Source: Methylobacter tundripaludum
Lineage (GTDB): Bacteria; Pseudomonadota; Gammaproteobacteria; Methylococcales; Methylomonadaceae
Assembly: GCF_002934365.1 (NCBI RefSeq)
Contig: NZ_PTIY01000002.1
Location: 62,001 to 126,000, forward strand
Direction: 5' to 3'
DNA length: 64,000 nucleotides
Positions 16,934 to 25,377 of this stretch are shown here, piece by piece. Every line of letters starts with the position of its first letter. Position 1 is the first letter of the stretch. Under the pieces are notes generated by a model, which saw only the letters and a list, made by a program, of their open reading frames with translations, had not been told where the DNA came from and made no database searches. A program made the translations under genes and the position numbers.

Positions 16934-18664
16934 TTACCTTTGAGATAGCATGGGGTTGGGGATTTCGACCCAGACCGGACGTTCGCCGTGTTGATGGAAA
17001 CTGCTGAGCATGTTGGCTTTTGCCGGCAGCGTAGGTTGGTTGAGTAATGTCTGTGCCAGCGGGTTGCCGGTCGCATTAAGGTTATCCGCGGTGTCCCGCC
17101 ACAGCGCGGCCTCCGTGGTCAGTCCGGTGCGCGCCAGACAGGCAATGGCATGGCCTATGTGATTGACCAGCACGTAATACTGGAAGCGATGCCATGCTTG
17201 CTCTTCCTCGTACAGCGCGGGACTGTCGGGGTTCAGCCGGTCGAGGAACGGAAAACGCGCGCGGCTGATGCTGGCGCCTTCCATATCGCGCGCATAGCCG
17301 CGCACCGGCCAGCCGCCCAGGAAAGCCACCATGGTGTTTTGCAGATGGGCTTCCAGGCTGATGCCGTAATCGGAAAATAGCCGAAGCAACGGCAGCAGCG
17401 TGACGTCGAGGTAGCGGGCCCACCACGACCTAACCAGCGCCTCGTCGGGCGCTTGTATCCCGGCTGCTTGCCGAAGCAAGGCCAGCAATGGGATTTCCCC
17501 GTCAGCCGGTTCCTCCAGCACCGACGCAAGCACCTGAACGTGTTCGGCTTCCTCAAGCGGCATCGCTTGCCGGTACACCACTGCGCAAGCGGCGCGTAGT
17601 GCGTCGCTCGACAGCTTCAAGGTCCGGCTTCCCAATTCCGGAAGAATGCGGAACACGGATTGTTCGAGTACCTGCCGTGGCAGAAAAGACAGCGCGAGGC
17701 TGGCGTCCAGCGCCCGCTCGACCTGCTCGGGCGGGTTATTGCGGATGAAATTGGTGATGCGGATATCGAGCGATAGCTTGAGGAACAGACTTTGGCCGGG
17801 CAGCCACACCGTGCGAACCGAAGACGTGGGCCAAGCCACTTCTCCCAACGGACCCAACGAGATCAGCGAACGGCTTTTTACCAGTGCATCGATTCCAGGC
17901 AGGCCCAGTAAATAATTAGCTTGCCAGGGATGGCACGGCAACAGCCGATAATCGCCATCGGCCAACAAGTTTTCGGCTAAGCGGGCCGCCTCAGGATCGA
18001 CCGGCAAGCAGTCTCCGCCCAGGACGCGCTCGTCGAGCAGTCCGTCGGCTACCGCGAAGTAATGCAGGCGGAACGAGGCTCCCAGCTCGGGCGCGTAGCG
18101 CTGCATGTCTTCTTCGCTAAAGCCTTCCGAGGCTTTGGAGGTCACATGGAAAATGTGGCCGAAACGCAAGCCTTGCTCGGCTGCCAGAAAAGACGAGCGC
18201 AGCCCATCAGGCTTATATCGGTGGAAGCGATGCACCTTATCGATACTGTTGTACATCAGTGTCTTCAGGCGGTCGCGACAGTGATCCGCGGCATCGGCAG
18301 GATGATTGCCGGTCGCAGCGAGCGTGTCGACGATCAGATCGACCAGGGGCTTTACGTCGTCGGTTAGGGGGCTCCAGTCGCCATTCAGTCCGATCCAGGC
18401 GAAAGGCGACACGCGGTGGTAGCCGATCGGCGAGAAATAGCTTAGCGCCCCGACCAGCTGATACCCGGTTTGGGCAAACGACACCCGATAAGGCATCAGC
18501 CCTGCGGCTCGCCAGGCTTCAATCGGCGCATGCAATTCGACCGGTCCCGGTTCGGCAGGCGCAAGGCGAGGGTCGAAACAAGCGGTTTCCCGGCAATAAG
18601 TATTGAGGTACTGTTCCACCAGACGCCGCTCTATTGCGGCAAGTTGCGGTAGGTGTGGTGACAT
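16934..18664 (-). CDS. sbnE: IucA/IucC-family NIS synthetase, SbnE-like
   Basis: 576 aa, nearly the same length as SbnE. Motifs: GYHRVSPFAW near residue 78, FGHIFHVTSK with SKASEGF, LLPCHPWQANYLL, PTSSVRTVWL, FLKLSLDIRITNFIRN, EAHLQNTMV and RDMEGASIS. The pattern is the type A, citrate-activating clade. In the known pathway SbnE makes the first amide between citrate and L-diaminopropionate. It lies between the MFS exporter (13-nt gap) and the second synthetase. Assignment to E and not C or F rests on order and motif style. Confidence 0.9.
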   Translation of the reverse strand: MSPHLPQLAAIERRLVEQYLNTYCRETACFDPRLAPAEPGPVELHAPIEAWRAAGLMPYRVSFAQTGYQLVGALSYFSPIGYHRVSPFAWIGLNGDWSPLTDDVKPLVDLIVDTLAATGNHPADAADHCRDRLKTLMYNSIDKVHRFHRYKPDGLRSSFLAAEQGLRFGHIFHVTSKASEGFSEEDMQRYAPELGASFRLHYFAVADGLLDERVLGGDCLPVDPEAARLAENLLADGDYRLLPCHPWQANYLLGLPGIDALVKSRSLISLGPLGEVAWPTSSVRTVWLPGQSLFLKLSLDIRITNFIRNNPPEQVERALDASLALSFLPRQVLEQSVFRILPELGSRTLKLSSDALRAACAVVYRQAMPLEEAEHVQVLASVLEEPADGEIPLLALLRQAAGIQAPDEALVRSWWARYLDVTLLPLLRLFSDYGISLEAHLQNTMVAFLGGWPVRGYARDMEGASISRARFPFLDRLNPDSPALYEEEQAWHRFQYYVLVNHIGHAIACLARTGLTTEAALWRDTADNLNATGNPLAQTLLNQPTLPAKANMLSSFHQHGERPVWVEIPNPMLSQR

Positions 18665-18677
18665 CTGAATTTTTCCT

Positions 18678-19883
18678 TTAATTTTGTTTACAGGGAGTTA
18701 AAGCGGCATGTCGGCCGCTATGAACCAGCAATCCGGCGGCCAGGAACAACGCCGCCACCGGCCAAACGAGGTTGACTTGGTCGAGGCGCGGCATCAGAAC
18801 CATGATCAGCAGCGGGCCCAGCAGTTGGCCGACGACCATGAAACTCCTGCTTAAGCCTGTCACATGCCCATAGGCCGAGGCAGGCAGTTGACGGCTACAG
18901 GCCAGCAGCATCGACTGCGCCAGCGCTGCATAACACGCGCCCTGAACCATCCGCAGCAGGGCGACGAGCCAGATTTGGTCGGCCACAGTCAGTAATCCGA
19001 TCGACAAGGCGCAGCCAACGGCGGCCAGCGTAAAATGGCGTCGCGGTTCGCCGCGGTCGTTGAGACGGCCCCACAGCGGACCGGCCAGCATGGCGGCGAG
19101 CCAGCCCAGCGCGTGCAGCAGCCCGATCTTGCCGGCAGTGGCGTCGGCAGCGGGGAAATGAGCCGTCACGTAAAGCGCAAAGACATTGACCAGCGCGAAC
19201 GCGGCGGCCTGAATCAAACAGGCGGCGAGCATCCATTTGCGCAAATCGGCGTCGGCGAGTACGGTGCGCAGTCCGGCGAACTGCGGAACATCGGGAACGG
19301 GCTTTGTTTTTGGCGGTTCGCTGAGCCGGCTCCACAGCAGCCCGCCGATGATGCCGGTCAGCAGCGCGCTGGTTGTCAGCAGCGGCTTGAGCGACCAATA
19401 GTCCAGCATGATGCCGCCAAGGATCGGCCCCGCCAGCGAACCGCAGGCGATGGCGCTTTCCTGCAAGCCCAGCGAGCGCCCGCGCGATGCGTCGTCGCTG
19501 ACGTAACCGATGAAGGCGGTCAGCACCACGCCGATGGTGCTGATGCCTTGCAGCAAGCGGCCCAGCATGAAACCGTAAACATTCGGACTCAAGGCCATCA
19601 GCAGCATGCTGACAATAAACACGGTCAGCGACACTAGCAGCATGCGGCGATAACCGAAGCGGTCGCACCATTGACCGGCGTAGGGGGCGGAGCACAACAC
19701 GCCCAAGGCCGGCGCGGCCAAGGCGAGACTGCTCCAGCGCGCCGCGCCGACCGAGTCCGGCTGCGTCAGCGTCGCCACGTACAGCGGCATGATCGGCACC
19801 AGCACCATCATGCCGAGCGTGGTCACGGCCTGACAGCTCAGCAGCAGCGCAAGGTTGCGGGAACCCGACAGCACGGCGCTCAT
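18678..19883 (-). CDS. sbnD: MFS siderophore exporter, SbnD-like
   Basis: 401 aa with 12 predicted membrane helices. The MFS motif A is in loop 2-3 (GQWCDRFGYRRML, about residue 65-77). A second, related motif is in loop 8-9 (GRLNDRGEPRRHF). Its ATG overlaps the sbnC-like stop by 4 nt. SbnD exports staphyloferrin B in Staphylococcus. Because exporters of this class also secrete other siderophores, the substrate is assigned from its place in the operon. Confidence 0.88.
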   Translation of the reverse strand: MSAVLSGSRNLALLLSCQAVTTLGMMVLVPIMPLYVATLTQPDSVGAARWSSLALAAPALGVLCSAPYAGQWCDRFGYRRMLLVSLTVFIVSMLLMALSPNVYGFMLGRLLQGISTIGVVLTAFIGYVSDDASRGRSLGLQESAIACGSLAGPILGGIMLDYWSLKPLLTTSALLTGIIGGLLWSRLSEPPKTKPVPDVPQFAGLRTVLADADLRKWMLAACLIQAAAFALVNVFALYVTAHFPAADATAGKIGLLHALGWLAAMLAGPLWGRLNDRGEPRRHFTLAAVGCALSIGLLTVADQIWLVALLRMVQGACYAALAQSMLLACSRQLPASAYGHVTGLSRSFMVVGQLLGPLLIMVLMPRLDQVNLVWPVAALFLAAGLLVHSGRHAALTPCKQN

Positions 19884-21646
19884 TCATTACGCTCCACGGT
19901 CAGCAAGGGATTGATCAATCGCCCCATCGCGCTGGGCATGCCGGTGCCGAAGCTCGGGCGGCCGAGCAGCGGTGCGAGCACCTGCTTGAATGGCCAATCG
20001 GCTTCGTCCAGCAGCAGAGTCTTGGTCTGAGCGGCGATTTCATCCGGTAGCGGCACGCATGCCAGGCAGTCTTCCAGCACCGTGCGGACGATATGCCAGC
20101 CATGCGCTTCTTCGCGGCCGTAGCGTTCGGCCAGCGCGGCGAGAATGGCGTACAGGTTGACTTCGATGGCCAAGGTTTGCAGATAGGCCAGCAGTTCGCG
20201 CGGACTGTCCGGTTCCAGCGTATTGGGCGTGCCGCGGTCGATGACGTAAGCGGGCGCTGTTACGCCTTGGGCCTGCATCAGCGGCCGGCAGATGCGCAAG
20301 GTGTCGTGGTCGCGCAGCACCAGCGCGGCGATACGCTTCCCCTGGAAAGCCAACAGCACGTTCTGTCCGTGCAGCTCCGGCATCACGCCTTGCGCGAAAC
20401 AGCGCAGGCCCAACTCCAGCAAAGCGCGGGCGATGTCGGAGAACAGCATCCAAGCCTCTTGTTCATGCGCCGCGCAGCCCAGCAGATGATCGAATGCAGG
20501 CAGTGCGCCATCAGCGCTTGTCATCGGCAGCGCCGCCATCGGAATCAGCCGGGTTCCCGGCAGCGCCGGATATCTGCGGATCAGGCAGGCCAGCTCGCCA
20601 GGATCGGCTTCGAGTGCGTCATGCTGCCGCAGCGCCCACCATTGATTCTCGTCGCACAGCAGCAGGTTCGACGCCAGCCAGGCGTCCTTCCGGCGCAGGC
20701 TTTCCAGACAGGCTCCGGCGAGTACGGCATTGTGCAGGTAGCGCGGCGGCAGGGTGCGGATAGCGCCGAGTGCGTTGATAGAGAGCGACACTTTAAGATG
20801 CATGCCGGAATTTCCGGCGATAGCAAGCGAGCGTAGCGAAGCGGTCGGGATCGCCGATCCCGGCCCCGGTCCCAAGTCGATATGTGCCGCCGTTGCCGAC
20901 AGCTCGTCCCAATCAAACCGCGCCCATTGCCACGGGTGAACCGGCAACCATAGCCAGGCATCGCCATCGGCGCCGTGAGCGTGGGCGGTCGAGCTCAATG
21001 TGTCCCGCTCGATACGGTCGAGCAGGAGTTCTGCAAGGGGCTGGCCGGTCATGGCGCTGCCTCGTAGGTTGTCCCGCAATAAGGCCACCCAGTGCAGCGG
21101 GACTGATGTCATGGTTTCCGGCGAATAGGCTGTGCCGTCGCTTCCGTCCCAGTCCTTGGCGCGGGCCAACGGATGGAACGGCCGGTCTTTCAGGCAACTT
21201 AGCGCTTCCCAGGACAGCAGGTCGTCCGGTGCCGCTGTCAGTTTGGCGACGATGCTGTGTTCATGCTCAGCCGAGAACGCGGCCTGGACGTAGGCAAGCC
21301 GGAAAAAGCGGGAAAAGCGGCCGCTCCGGTCGAGCCACCAGTCGGCCGATTGCAAGGCCTCGACGCTTTGGACGGCATTCAAGTCTGTCGGGTGCGTAGC
21401 GCCATGCAAGACGACGGGCCGATCCGAAACCCGGAACGGGCGCAATCCGGCGGCCCGGCGGCCGCTCCAGTGCAGCGAGCGCAATTCGTCGAGCGCAACT
21501 TTCAGCACCGTTTCGCCATTGGAAGCCGAATCGAACACACAGTGTTTGCGAAAGCCGTAAAGATCTTCCAGCCAGAGTGCGTCGAACAGGTCTTGAGTTA
21601 AACGCCGCGCATAGGGATGAGTTGTGATGGACTGCATAGGCTTCAA
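19880..21646 (-). CDS. sbnC: IucA/IucC-family NIS synthetase, SbnC-like
   Basis: 588 aa, close to SbnC. Motifs: PVHPWQWARFDW (about residue 235), PTASLRSLAI, LKVSLSINALGAIRTL, ELHGQNVLL and VLRDHDTLRIC. SbnC performs the last condensation, joining alpha-ketoglutarate to the citrate-diaminopropionate core. The ATG overlaps the sbnB-like stop by four bases. The Thr and Arg of the ATP site (LR and IRT segments) look intact, so the enzyme is expected to be active. Confidence 0.9.
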   Translation of the reverse strand: MKPMQSITTHPYARRLTQDLFDALWLEDLYGFRKHCVFDSASNGETVLKVALDELRSLHWSGRRAAGLRPFRVSDRPVVLHGATHPTDLNAVQSVEALQSADWWLDRSGRFSRFFRLAYVQAAFSAEHEHSIVAKLTAAPDDLLSWEALSCLKDRPFHPLARAKDWDGSDGTAYSPETMTSVPLHWVALLRDNLRGSAMTGQPLAELLLDRIERDTLSSTAHAHGADGDAWLWLPVHPWQWARFDWDELSATAAHIDLGPGPGSAIPTASLRSLAIAGNSGMHLKVSLSINALGAIRTLPPRYLHNAVLAGACLESLRRKDAWLASNLLLCDENQWWALRQHDALEADPGELACLIRRYPALPGTRLIPMAALPMTSADGALPAFDHLLGCAAHEQEAWMLFSDIARALLELGLRCFAQGVMPELHGQNVLLAFQGKRIAALVLRDHDTLRICRPLMQAQGVTAPAYVIDRGTPNTLEPDSPRELLAYLQTLAIEVNLYAILAALAERYGREEAHGWHIVRTVLEDCLACVPLPDEIAAQTKTLLLDEADWPFKQVLAPLLGRPSFGTGMPSAMGRLINPLLTVERNE

Positions 21647-22668
21647 CCGTATAACGGCAGTTGCGTGCCGATTCCGCGCTCGCGCGCCAGATGATAGAAA
21701 TGCCGTGCGCAGACGATGTCGTCGAGCGCCATGCCCATCGGGTTGAGCAGAATAATCTCCCGATCGTTTTCCCGGCCCGGCTTGTCGCCGACGACGATTT
21801 CACCTAATTCGGCATGCAGGTGTTCGCGGCTGAAACGCCCTTCCAGCACCAGCTGGTTGATGATTTTTTTCTCGCGGTTGGATTGCTCCCAATCGTCAAC
21901 CACCACCTTGTCGGCTAGTTCGTAGACTTCCTTATGCACGTCCATGATCGATACATTACTGACGAAAGCGCCGGGCTTGAGCCAGTCGTAGCGCAAGTAA
22001 GGCGCGTCGGCTACCGTGCAGGTAACGATCACGTCGGCGGCGCGCACCGCGGCTTCCGCCGAGCCGGCCTTAACGAAGGCGATACGCGGGAAACGCCCGG
22101 CCAGTTCGGCAATGAAAGCGTCGGCGGCAGCGGACGACAAGTCGAACAGATGCAAACGTTCGATCGACGGGAACTGCTCCAGCAATGTTTGCATCTGCAT
22201 GCGCGCAATCGGGCCGCAACCGATACCGGCGACGTCAGTGAATCCACCGCGCGCCAGATGACGCGCGGCGACGGCGGTGATGGCGGCGGTGCGCATGCCG
22301 CTGATCAGTCCGCCTTCCATGATCGCAATCGGATAGTTGGTTTGCGCGTCGTTCAGCAGCACTACCGCGCTGGCGCGCTCCAAGCCGAACCGGGCAGGGT
22401 TGTGCTGGCGGCTGCCGATCCATTTGAGTCCGGCGATTGCCTGTTCGCCGCCCAGGTAACAAGGCATCGCGATTATGCGGTCGGCGATATGGTCGGCGCC
22501 CGGCCAGCGCAGGTAGGGTTTGAGCGGCTGCACATAATCGCGGCGCACGTGCGCCGTAAGCCCGTCGATGATTGCGTCGACATAGGGCTGTGAATGGCCG
22601 CCGCCTAATTCGATCAAGTCGTTGCGGCTGAGATAAAGTAAATCCGGTGAGTTGGTTGGTGTAGTCAT
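21643..22668 (-). CDS. sbnB: SbnB-like dehydrogenase (ornithine cyclodeaminase family)
   Basis: 341 aa from the ATG at 22668, which overlaps the sbnA-like stop by 4 nt; an upstream in-frame start would overlap that gene by 67 nt. The NAD-binding Rossmann glycine motif is GIGCGPIARMQ (about residue 147). The substrate-side motifs are AGLKWIGSRQHNP and GGLISGMRTAA, typical of the ornithine cyclodeaminase/mu-crystallin fold. SbnB oxidatively cleaves N-(1-amino-1-carboxyl-2-ethyl)-glutamate into L-2,3-diaminopropionate and alpha-ketoglutarate, both used in staphyloferrin B. Confidence 0.9.
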   Translation of the reverse strand: MTTPTNSPDLLYLSRNDLIELGGGHSQPYVDAIIDGLTAHVRRDYVQPLKPYLRWPGADHIADRIIAMPCYLGGEQAIAGLKWIGSRQHNPARFGLERASAVVLLNDAQTNYPIAIMEGGLISGMRTAAITAVAARHLARGGFTDVAGIGCGPIARMQMQTLLEQFPSIERLHLFDLSSAAADAFIAELAGRFPRIAFVKAGSAEAAVRAADVIVTCTVADAPYLRYDWLKPGAFVSNVSIMDVHKEVYELADKVVVDDWEQSNREKKIINQLVLEGRFSREHLHAELGEIVVGDKPGRENDREIILLNPMGMALDDIVCARHFYHLARERGIGTQLPLYG

Positions 22669-23654
22669 GCTATTTGTCCAAGTAAGTGTGATGTGCGGTC
22701 CAGATGCCGATCTTTCATGCGCGACAGCCATTCGTCGTCATAGACGGAATCCAGGTAGCGCTCGCCCCGGTCGGGTAGGACGGTCAGGATGCGTGCGCCG
22801 CGCGGCGCTTGCGAGGAGAGACGCTGAATGGCTGCGATAACCGAGCCGGACGAGCCCCCGGCGAAAATGCCTTCGTGCTTGACCAGCTCCCGGCAAGCGA
22901 CGGCCGACTCATAGTCGTCGATATGAATGGCCTGATCGATCTCGCCGCGCTGCAACAGCTCCGGTACGCGGCTGGCGCCGATTCCGGGCAGTTCGCGCGG
23001 AGACGGCGGGGTGCCGAACAGCACCGAACCGACGGCATCCACCGCCACAACCTTCAGATCCGGCCATGCTTCCCGCAGCCGCCGGGAGATGCCATGTACG
23101 GTGCCGGATGTACTGACGCCCAGCACCAGATAATCCACCGGCCCATCCAGAGATTTCAGGATCTCTTCGCCCTCGCCGTGATAGTGGCTTTGCCAGTTAC
23201 GTTTGTTGGCATACTGGTTGATCCATACTGCATCCGGCTGCTCGCGCAACAGGTGTTTTACACGCTCGATACGGGTTTCCAGATAGCCGTTTTGGCTGTC
23301 TTTCTCGGTCACCAGTTCGATATCGCCGCCGTAGCATCGAATGATCTTTAAATTGATCGGCGATATTTTCGGATCGACCACCGCCGTAAAACGCAAGCCG
23401 TGGATACGGCAAGCCATCGCCAAGGCAATGGCGAGATTGCCCGACGAGCTTTCGACGATATGCGAATCCGGCTGAATAGTGCCGTCGGCCAGACCGCGTT
23501 CGATGATGTAGCGCGCCGGCCTGTCCTTGACGCTGCCGCCGGGATTGAGCATTTCCAGCTTGGCGAGAACCTCGCATGGCGAATTGCGAAACAAACGCGA
23601 CAGGCGGACGATAGGCGTTTCCCCGATGCCGTTAAGAATGCTGTGCAGGATCAT
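22665..23654 (-). CDS. sbnA: SbnA-like PLP synthase (cysteine synthase family)
   Basis: 329 aa (SbnA is about 326). Beta-family PLP enzyme with the PLP lysine in NPGGSVKDR (about residue 43), the SSGN substrate loop in ESSSGNLAIA, and a phosphate-binding loop GVSTSGTVHG in place of the GTGGT of true cysteine synthases. SbnA joins O-phosphoserine and glutamate to form the precursor that SbnB cleaves. Its start overlaps an upstream 130-aa gene by 4 nt. A plain O-acetylserine sulfhydrylase is less likely given the neighbours. Confidence 0.9.
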   Translation of the reverse strand: MILHSILNGIGETPIVRLSRLFRNSPCEVLAKLEMLNPGGSVKDRPARYIIERGLADGTIQPDSHIVESSSGNLAIALAMACRIHGLRFTAVVDPKISPINLKIIRCYGGDIELVTEKDSQNGYLETRIERVKHLLREQPDAVWINQYANKRNWQSHYHGEGEEILKSLDGPVDYLVLGVSTSGTVHGISRRLREAWPDLKVVAVDAVGSVLFGTPPSPRELPGIGASRVPELLQRGEIDQAIHIDDYESAVACRELVKHEGIFAGGSSGSVIAAIQRLSSQAPRGARILTVLPDRGERYLDSVYDDEWLSRMKDRHLDRTSHLLGQIA

Positions 23655-24043
23655 TGGGCCGCCTCGCTACGCAATGCATTGAGGCCGGGCGCGCCGATGT
23701 GGAAATGGAGGATGTCGAACCGGTGTAGCTTGCGTGTAGCCGCCGCTTCCGGCTGCTTACGGAAGAAGTCAGCCTCATCAGGCGATAAGCGCCGCGTTAA
23801 TGCGCGATAATCTCGTGCGCTAATAGCGGCCGGAATATCGTTAACGGCGGCTTCGCTACGGAGTAGCTCCGCCGCATATTTATGACAGATTGATACTTGC
23901 ATTGCGGTAAAAGTACCTGCGCTTTTCGCTTTCATAGCAGAACGCGGCCGCGGAGTAATCTCCGCAGCTTTGGAATAGAGTGCGTCCGTTAATGTAGCGA
24001 TGGTTAGCGGCAGTACTTGATGTTGGTAATAGCGCATAAACAT
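23651..24043 (-). CDS. Unrecognised 130-aa protein heading the sbn operon
   Basis: No family recognised. It is a soluble, probably helical protein, rich in Ala and Arg, with one Cys and a C-terminal HRFDILHFHIG stretch. GAGGAAA lies upstream; either Met1 (24043) or Met3 (24037) could be the start. The stop overlaps the sbnA-like ATG by four bases, so translation is coupled to siderophore synthesis. It has no counterpart in the staphylococcal sbn operon. The leader hairpin motif at 24070-24103 lies 26 nt upstream. A regulatory or accessory role is possible but unsupported. Confidence 0.65.
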   Translation of the reverse strand: MFMRYYQHQVLPLTIATLTDALYSKAAEITPRPRSAMKAKSAGTFTAMQVSICHKYAAELLRSEAAVNDIPAAISARDYRALTRRLSPDEADFFRKQPEAAATRKLHRFDILHFHIGAPGLNALRSEAAQ

Positions 24044-24069
24044 TTTCCTCGTTGAGGTTGGTTTGTTTC

Positions 24070-24103
24070 TGGCTGGCTACTCACACCCAAGTGATGGCTG
24101 GCT
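24070..24103 (-). promoter_or_regulatory. Leader hairpin motif, copy c (sbn operon)
   Basis: Transcribed strand: AGCCAGCCA, then UCAC-UUGGGU-GUGA, then TAGCCAGCCA. The motif ends 26 nt before the first gene of the sbn operon. It has the shortest hairpin of the set, yet both flanking repeats are exact. Confidence 0.6.
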
Positions 24104-24114
24104 AAATGTGGGGC

Positions 24115-24138
24115 GGCTTATGCATTGCTGCATAAGCC
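24115..24138. repeat. Perfect 10-bp dyad in sbn leader
   Basis: GGCTTATGCA, a TTGC loop, then TGCATAAGCC. It lies just upstream of leader motif c in the sbn operon 5' region. It could be an operator or a transcript hairpin; there is no T run for classical termination. Confidence 0.5.
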
Positions 24139-24282
24139 TGATTTACAGATTTATTCTCGCTTCAAGGCGATTAAGTAAAAAACAACAGCCGGATAGATAG
24201 ACTAAGCCCAATGAATACGACCGATTAAGACAGGGCATCAGTTTGCTGAAAATACTGCGTTAGCCCGGTCCGTCAATAATGC

Positions 24283-24314
24283 CAACGACAGGCCGAGGCG
24301 GAAAGCTGTCGTTG
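24283..24314 (-). terminator. Possible terminator hairpin after exb-receptor remnant
   Basis: CAACGACAG and CTGTCGTTG form a 9-bp stem around a 14-nt loop, 58 nt beyond the receptor remnant and 240 nt before the sbn operon. It lacks a T tract, so its function is uncertain. No gene is visible between 24139 and 24371. Confidence 0.35.
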
Positions 24315-24371
24315 ACCGATTTGCTCGAGATGTGAGTTAGCGATCAATTTTTGGTTGCATATCAGTTTTCC

Positions 24372-24849
24372 TTATATATCTATTTGAACGCTGAGCATCA
24401 CTGAGCGCCCCGGTCCCGGCATTCGGCCCAGGCTGATACCCACGCCGCGGAAGTAGTCGTCCTGATTGAACAGGTTGTTGCCGGCAAGACCGATCCGCAG
24501 GTTGGCCTTGTGACGCGGAAGACCTTGGTGATTTGCGTGTTCCACAGCCAATAGCCCGGTATTTTGCCTCTGTCGCCAATGGCGTTTTCCAGCACGGTGT
24601 TGGCGGCATCGGTATAGGCGGAACTCAGGTAAGAACCGTTTTTTCCAGGGTGGTTTTATGGTCAGCTTGATGTTTTTCCTTGTGGTACTTCTTTTCGCTC
24701 TCTGCTTCTTCCGTATCGGATACGGCAGCGGTGCGCGCATCGCTTTTTATATCGGCGGCATCCGCCAAACTCGCTATAGGTACTGCGGCAAGCATCAGCA
24801 GCAATGTCGCTCTGGTATGCGGTTGCCTGTATTGGAATGATTGTTTCAT
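24372..24849 (-). pseudogene. Internally deleted TonB-dependent receptor (FecA-like C-terminus)
   Basis: Bases 24849-24625 encode a receptor-like N-terminus: a signal peptide beginning MKQSFQYR and ending near SLADAADI, resembling the N-terminus of the 5279-7477 receptor (MKHPFQRR, ending near TLADTAAS). A different frame then gives a receptor C-terminus (SYLSSAYTDAANTVLENA, KIPGYWLWNTQITKVF). After another frameshift it gives NNLFNQDDYFRGVG and GRMPGPGRSVMLSVQIDI with a stop. About 500-550 residues of plug and barrel are missing. It is downstream of exbD and retains the leader motif at 24878. The upstream region also resembles that of the 5279-7477 receptor. A functional product is very unlikely. 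Confidence 0.85.
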
Positions 24850-24877
24850 ACAAAGCTTCAGTTGTTTTTGTAATAGT

Positions 24878-24916
24878 TGGCCGGCTATACAAGCGACAAA
24901 AGCTTTTTGGCGGGCT
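24878..24916 (-). promoter_or_regulatory. Leader hairpin motif, copy e
   Basis: Transcribed strand: AGCCCGCCA, then AAGC-UUUUGUC-GCUU, then TAGCCGGCCA. It lies 28 nt before the receptor-remnant start. The flanks have drifted slightly (AGCCCGCCA, AGCCGGCCA), as expected in front of a dead gene. Confidence 0.5.
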
Positions 24917-24948
24917 GAATATACGGTTAAAAGTAAATTGGAAAAGCG

Positions 24949-25377
24949 CTATTCCTTTGATTTTGGTTCGGTCACAAAGCCGAGCTTTTCTATTCCCACT
25001 GTTTGCGCGGCGGACATCACCATGGCTAATTGCTGATAATTTGTGGCTTTGTCAGCGCGCAAATGCAATTCGGGCTGCGGCTTTTTCTGCGCCGCCGTCT
25101 CCAATCGCAACGCAAGTTCTTCTTGTTCAAATAGCGCATCGTTCCAAAACAGTTTGCCTTCCGCATCAATCGACAGGGTGACGGTGTCGGGTTTTTCCGG
25201 GTTGGCTTGGCTGCCCGCTTGCGGCAGGTCGATTTTGATCGAGTGGGTCAGCAAGGGGGCGGTAATGATGAAAATCACCAACAGCACCAGCATGACATCC
25301 ACCATCGGCGTCGTATTGATTTCCGCCATCGGTTGGGTATGACGGTTATCGCCGCCGAAGCCGCCTGAACCGATCAT
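24949..25377 (-). CDS. exbD: ExbD, TonB-complex energy transducer
   Basis: 142 aa. One N-terminal helix carries the essential Asp (NTTPMVDVMLVLLVIFIITAP, Asp near residue 27), followed by a periplasmic domain. This is the ExbD/TolR family; with ExbB it couples the proton gradient to TonB to power outer-membrane receptors. The start overlaps the exbB stop by 4 nt. ExbD and not TolR is supported by the adjoining tonB. Confidence 0.93.
   Translation of the reverse strand: MIGSGGFGGDNRHTQPMAEINTTPMVDVMLVLLVIFIITAPLLTHSIKIDLPQAGSQANPEKPDTVTLSIDAEGKLFWNDALFEQEELALRLETAAQKKPQPELHLRADKATNYQQLAMVMSAAQTVGIEKLGFVTEPKSKE

Noticed and set aside
20093-20836. 247-aa plus-strand ORF opposite the sbnC-like synthetase
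   Set aside because: Shadow of a gene with all NIS-synthetase motifs; no motif or ribosome site of its own.
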